Part shown: piece by piece, positions 21,421 to 23,676 of the stretch
How positions within the stretch are numbered: position 1 is the first letter of the stretch
Layout: every line of letters starts with the position of its first letter
From: Phycisphaerales bacterium UBA3190
GTDB taxonomy: Bacteria; Planctomycetota; Phycisphaerae; Phycisphaerales; UBA1924
Assembly (NCBI GenBank): GCA_002364005.1
Contig: DEXG01000015.1
Span: forward strand, 451,502-475,177
Direction: 5' to 3'
Length of the DNA stretch: 23,676 nt
Made by a program: the position numbers and the translations under genes
The notes under the pieces: model-generated
What the model was told of the DNA's origin: nothing
Database searches by the model: none
Seen by the model: only the letters and a program-made list of their open reading frames with translations

Positions 21421-22725
21421 TCACTGCTCGCTGCCGCTCGCGTCCTTGTAACGACGAAGCAGTTCCACGATCCGCGGCTGCTTGGAATCGATGCGCAGCG
21501 ACTGACGCATCGCCTCGACCGCACGCTCGCGGGCGCCGCCGTCGCTTTTGGACGACCAGAGGTATTGGTTCAGCTCGCAGACCGCGATGCCGTTGTACGC
21601 GGGGTAGTAGTCAGAGTCGAGCTCGGTCGAGCTGCTGAATGCCGCCAACGCGTCGTCGTAGCGCTTGAGCCGGAACAACCCCGAGCCCAGACGCTCGTAG
21701 GCCAGGGCGGAGGGTTCGATGCGGACGAGCTGGTCGAGGGCCCCCACCATCTCGGCGTAGCGCTGGAGCTGGTTAAGGGACTCGGCCATGTTCAGCAGCA
21801 GGCCCGCGGTGGGCGCGTCCATCATCTCGGCGCCCTGCTGATACTCGACCACCGCGTCCTCGTGGCGATCGAGGGCCGCGTAGATGTTGCCCAGGTGCAT
21901 GCGTGCACGCCCGCTCGGCGGCTCGCTCTTAACCGCACGCTGTGCGTAGGGCAGGGCCTGCTCGGCGCGTCCCATCTCCAGCAGCACGGTCGAGATTCCC
22001 AGGTTCGCATCGAACGAGCTGGGGCGGATCGACAGGGCCCGCAGATAGGCGCGGTTTGATTCTTCCAGGCGGTTGAGCTTGTGGAGCACCTGCGCGTGGC
22101 GGTACTGGGCCATGTAGTTGCGGGGCTCGTTTCGGACCGCGAGCGAGTACTGACGCTCGGCCTGCTCGTACTGGGCCATCTCCATATAGATGTCGCCCGA
22201 CTCGAGGTAGGCCAGCGTGAACTGCGGGTTGTAGGCGATGGCCCGCTCCAGCTCACGCAGTGCCGAACGCAGGTCTCCCGACGAGTGCAGTTGCACCGCT
22301 TGGGCGTAGCTCGCTTCTTCACGGGACTTGGGTCGGGCCGTGGGCTGGTTCACATCCGCGACGGTGATCTCCGGCTCGGGCACATCGACCGGGTTGCTTC
22401 GCTCATCGACGATGCGCATGCCTGAATCGGTCTCGGTCACGCGGGTCGGCTCCTGGGCCTCGGGCTCCGCTTCCTGTGACTTGGCGATGGGCTGCCGCTC
22501 AAGCCAGCTCTGCTGCGAGCTGCTGACCTGCTCGTTGGCATTGGGCAGTGCCCGGGCCTCGGCGTCGGCCTGACGCTGCTGCTCGCGTTCGGCGGCTCGC
22601 TGGGCACGACGCTCGCGGATCGCCTTGCAGCCACCGGCCGTGCTCATCAGCAGGGCCGGGCTAAGCATCATCGAAGCAACAAGCACGCCGCGGGCGAGCG
22701 AACGGTTGATTTGGGTCCTGTGCAT
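21421..22725 (-). CDS. TPR-repeat lipoprotein
   Basis: A 434-residue predicted lipoprotein. After MHRTQINRSLARG comes a hydrophobic helix ending STAGGC, with the lipidated Cys at 33. A highly charged, Gln/Ala-rich low-complexity linker (about 34-150, including RRAQRAAEREQQRQADAEAR) leads to a chain of about seven tetratricopeptide repeats from 160 to 415, for example AYNPQFTLAYLESGDIYMEM, with TPR-like Leu, Gly, Tyr and Ala positions. TPRs mediate protein-protein contacts, so this is probably a periplasmic scaffold. The ATG at 22725 is preferred because it places the signal peptide at the N-terminus; ATG 22791 would add 22 polar residues. No clear ribosome binding site is seen at either. The gene is divergent from the dehydrogenase gene, with 125 bases between them. 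Confidence 0.85.
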   Translation of the reverse strand: MHRTQINRSLARGVLVASMMLSPALLMSTAGGCKAIRERRAQRAAEREQQRQADAEARALPNANEQVSSSQQSWLERQPIAKSQEAEPEAQEPTRVTETDSGMRIVDERSNPVDVPEPEITVADVNQPTARPKSREEASYAQAVQLHSSGDLRSALRELERAIAYNPQFTLAYLESGDIYMEMAQYEQAERQYSLAVRNEPRNYMAQYRHAQVLHKLNRLEESNRAYLRALSIRPSSFDANLGISTVLLEMGRAEQALPYAQRAVKSEPPSGRARMHLGNIYAALDRHEDAVVEYQQGAEMMDAPTAGLLLNMAESLNQLQRYAEMVGALDQLVRIEPSALAYERLGSGLFRLKRYDDALAAFSSSTELDSDYYPAYNGIAVCELNQYLWSSKSDGGARERAVEAMRQSLRIDSKQPRIVELLRRYKDASGSEQ

Positions 22726-22850
22726 GGGCTTGTCTACGGGCTCTCGATGAGTTTGGTTCGATTGGTGATCAGGTTCAATGATTTGCTGCATGACCGATCT
22801 TATCGGCAATCGCAGCGTGATACACTCACAGAACCCTCAGGAGCCACCCA

Positions 22851-23651
22851 ATGACGCACAATCACTCGCTCAGAGGCCGTGTCGCGATCGTCACCGGGGC
22901 CAGCGCCGGGATCGGACAGGCCGTCGCACTCGATCTGGCCGCCCGTGGTGCCGGGCTGATCCTCAACGCCCGACGCGAATCCCGCCTCGACGAACTCGCC
23001 CAACGCATCACCGATCAGCACGGCATGATCGACGGCAAACCCCGCGCCGTCGGGGTCCCGGGCGACGCCAGCGACGATTCAACGATCGATGCCATGCTCC
23101 GGGCCGCCCAGGAGCACTTCGGCAAGCCCGCCGACCTGATCATCGCCAACGCCGGTCGCGGGCTCAACGGCTCGGTGATGACCAGCGACACCGATCAGTG
23201 GGAAGAGATGATCCGGACCAACCTGCTGGGCGTGGCCAAGCTCATGCGCCGCAGCGGCGAGCAGCTGCTCAAGCTCAATGAGGGACGCGACTGGTCCCAG
23301 CACCCCACCGACATCGTCGTGCTGGGCTCGACCGTGGGTCGCCACATCTCCCCGTTCTCATCGATGTACGGCGCGACCAAGTTCGGCGTCAACTCGCTGG
23401 CCGAGGCCGCCCGCCGCGAGCTGGGCCCCAAGGGCATCCGCGTGACGCTGATCGAGCCGGGCATCGTCAAGAGCGAGTTCCAGAGCGTGGCGGGCTACGA
23501 CCCGGATTCGTTCGGTGATCTGATGGAGAAGTTCTCACCCGTGCTGGTGCCCGAGGATGTGGCACGGACGATCGGGTTTATCGTTTCTCAGCCGGCGGGG
23601 ATGCATGTGTGCGATGTGGTGATCCGACCGACGCGGCAGGATTATCCGTGA
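22851..23651 (+). CDS. Short-chain dehydrogenase/reductase (classical SDR)
   Basis: A 266-residue NAD(P)-dependent oxidoreductase. The nucleotide motif TGASAGIG (15-22) is followed by NAG (100-102), the active-site Asn (N124 in RTNLLG), Ser160 (LGST), and the Tyr-x3-Lys pair Y173/K177 (MYGATKFG), then PGIVKSEF. The Arg-Arg in ILNARRES after the second strand favours NADPH. It matches the clade with YdfG-like and serine/3-hydroxy acid dehydrogenases, but the substrate cannot be assigned. AGGAG lies 7 bases before the ATG. Only 25 bases of non-coding sequence follow before the window ends. Confidence 0.92.
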   Translation: MTHNHSLRGRVAIVTGASAGIGQAVALDLAARGAGLILNARRESRLDELAQRITDQHGMIDGKPRAVGVPGDASDDSTIDAMLRAAQEHFGKPADLIIANAGRGLNGSVMTSDTDQWEEMIRTNLLGVAKLMRRSGEQLLKLNEGRDWSQHPTDIVVLGSTVGRHISPFSSMYGATKFGVNSLAEAARRELGPKGIRVTLIEPGIVKSEFQSVAGYDPDSFGDLMEKFSPVLVPEDVARTIGFIVSQPAGMHVCDVVIRPTRQDYP

Positions 23652-23676
23652 GTGGCAATCCGCCAGAGGCGGACCT

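Noticed and set aside
22798..22826. Promoter for the short-chain dehydrogenase (TACACT as -10)
   Set aside because: The TACACT box fits, but no -35 at a suitable distance was found.

Overview
The window looks like a chromosomal segment from a planctomycete, most likely class Phycisphaerae. The clues are high GC in the housekeeping genes, a secreted protein ending in a two-repeat dockerin-like tail closed by Gly-Cys (a 'GC-type dockerin' anchor, as I recall it from Phycisphaerae), a planctomycete-style pseudopilin, and a GyrA with the motif HPHGESVIYP. Most genes are ordinary housekeeping genes. No rRNA, tRNA, CRISPR array or insertion sequence was seen.

Layout. 1-785 (minus): the 5' end of ruvC and the complete riboflavin synthase gene. 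947-3857 (plus): a beta-propeller lipoprotein, purH, and a strong terminator. 3981-4766 (plus): an HNH endonuclease-family protein. 4805-6781 (minus): a lower-GC accessory block of four small exported or membrane proteins, comprising a Cys-rich secreted peptide, a 219-residue membrane-anchored protein, an 81-residue membrane protein with CPPC, and a pseudopilin. A promoter candidate in front of it has a run of ten G between its -35 and -10 boxes. 6810-8749: a pterin dehydratase gene (minus) facing away from glutamyl-Q-tRNA(Asp) synthetase and a DUF192 lipoprotein (plus). 8945-10228 (plus): a SpoIIE-type phosphatase. 10229-14160 (minus): gyrA, a STAS-domain protein and a TrkA_C membrane protein, closely spaced. 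14330-16168 (minus): a large secreted protein of unknown function. 16348-16437 (plus): a 29-codon ORF with a good ribosome binding site. 16611-18517 (minus): ribosomal protein S1 with its leader hairpin and terminator. 19017-20385 (plus): glutamate dehydrogenase and its terminator. 20505-21392 (plus): the dockerin-tailed secreted protein. 21421-22725 (minus): a TPR lipoprotein. 22851-23651 (plus): a short-chain dehydrogenase.

How genes may work together. The SpoIIE phosphatase and the STAS protein sit about 0.8 kb apart on converging strands and could form a partner-switching pair. The four genes at 4805-6720 are closely spaced and co-directional, and so probably form one operon. Its promoter resembles the poly-G and poly-C phase-variable promoters of Neisseria porA and opc, which makes this the best candidate for an undescribed system in the window. 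Its function cannot be read from sequence alone.
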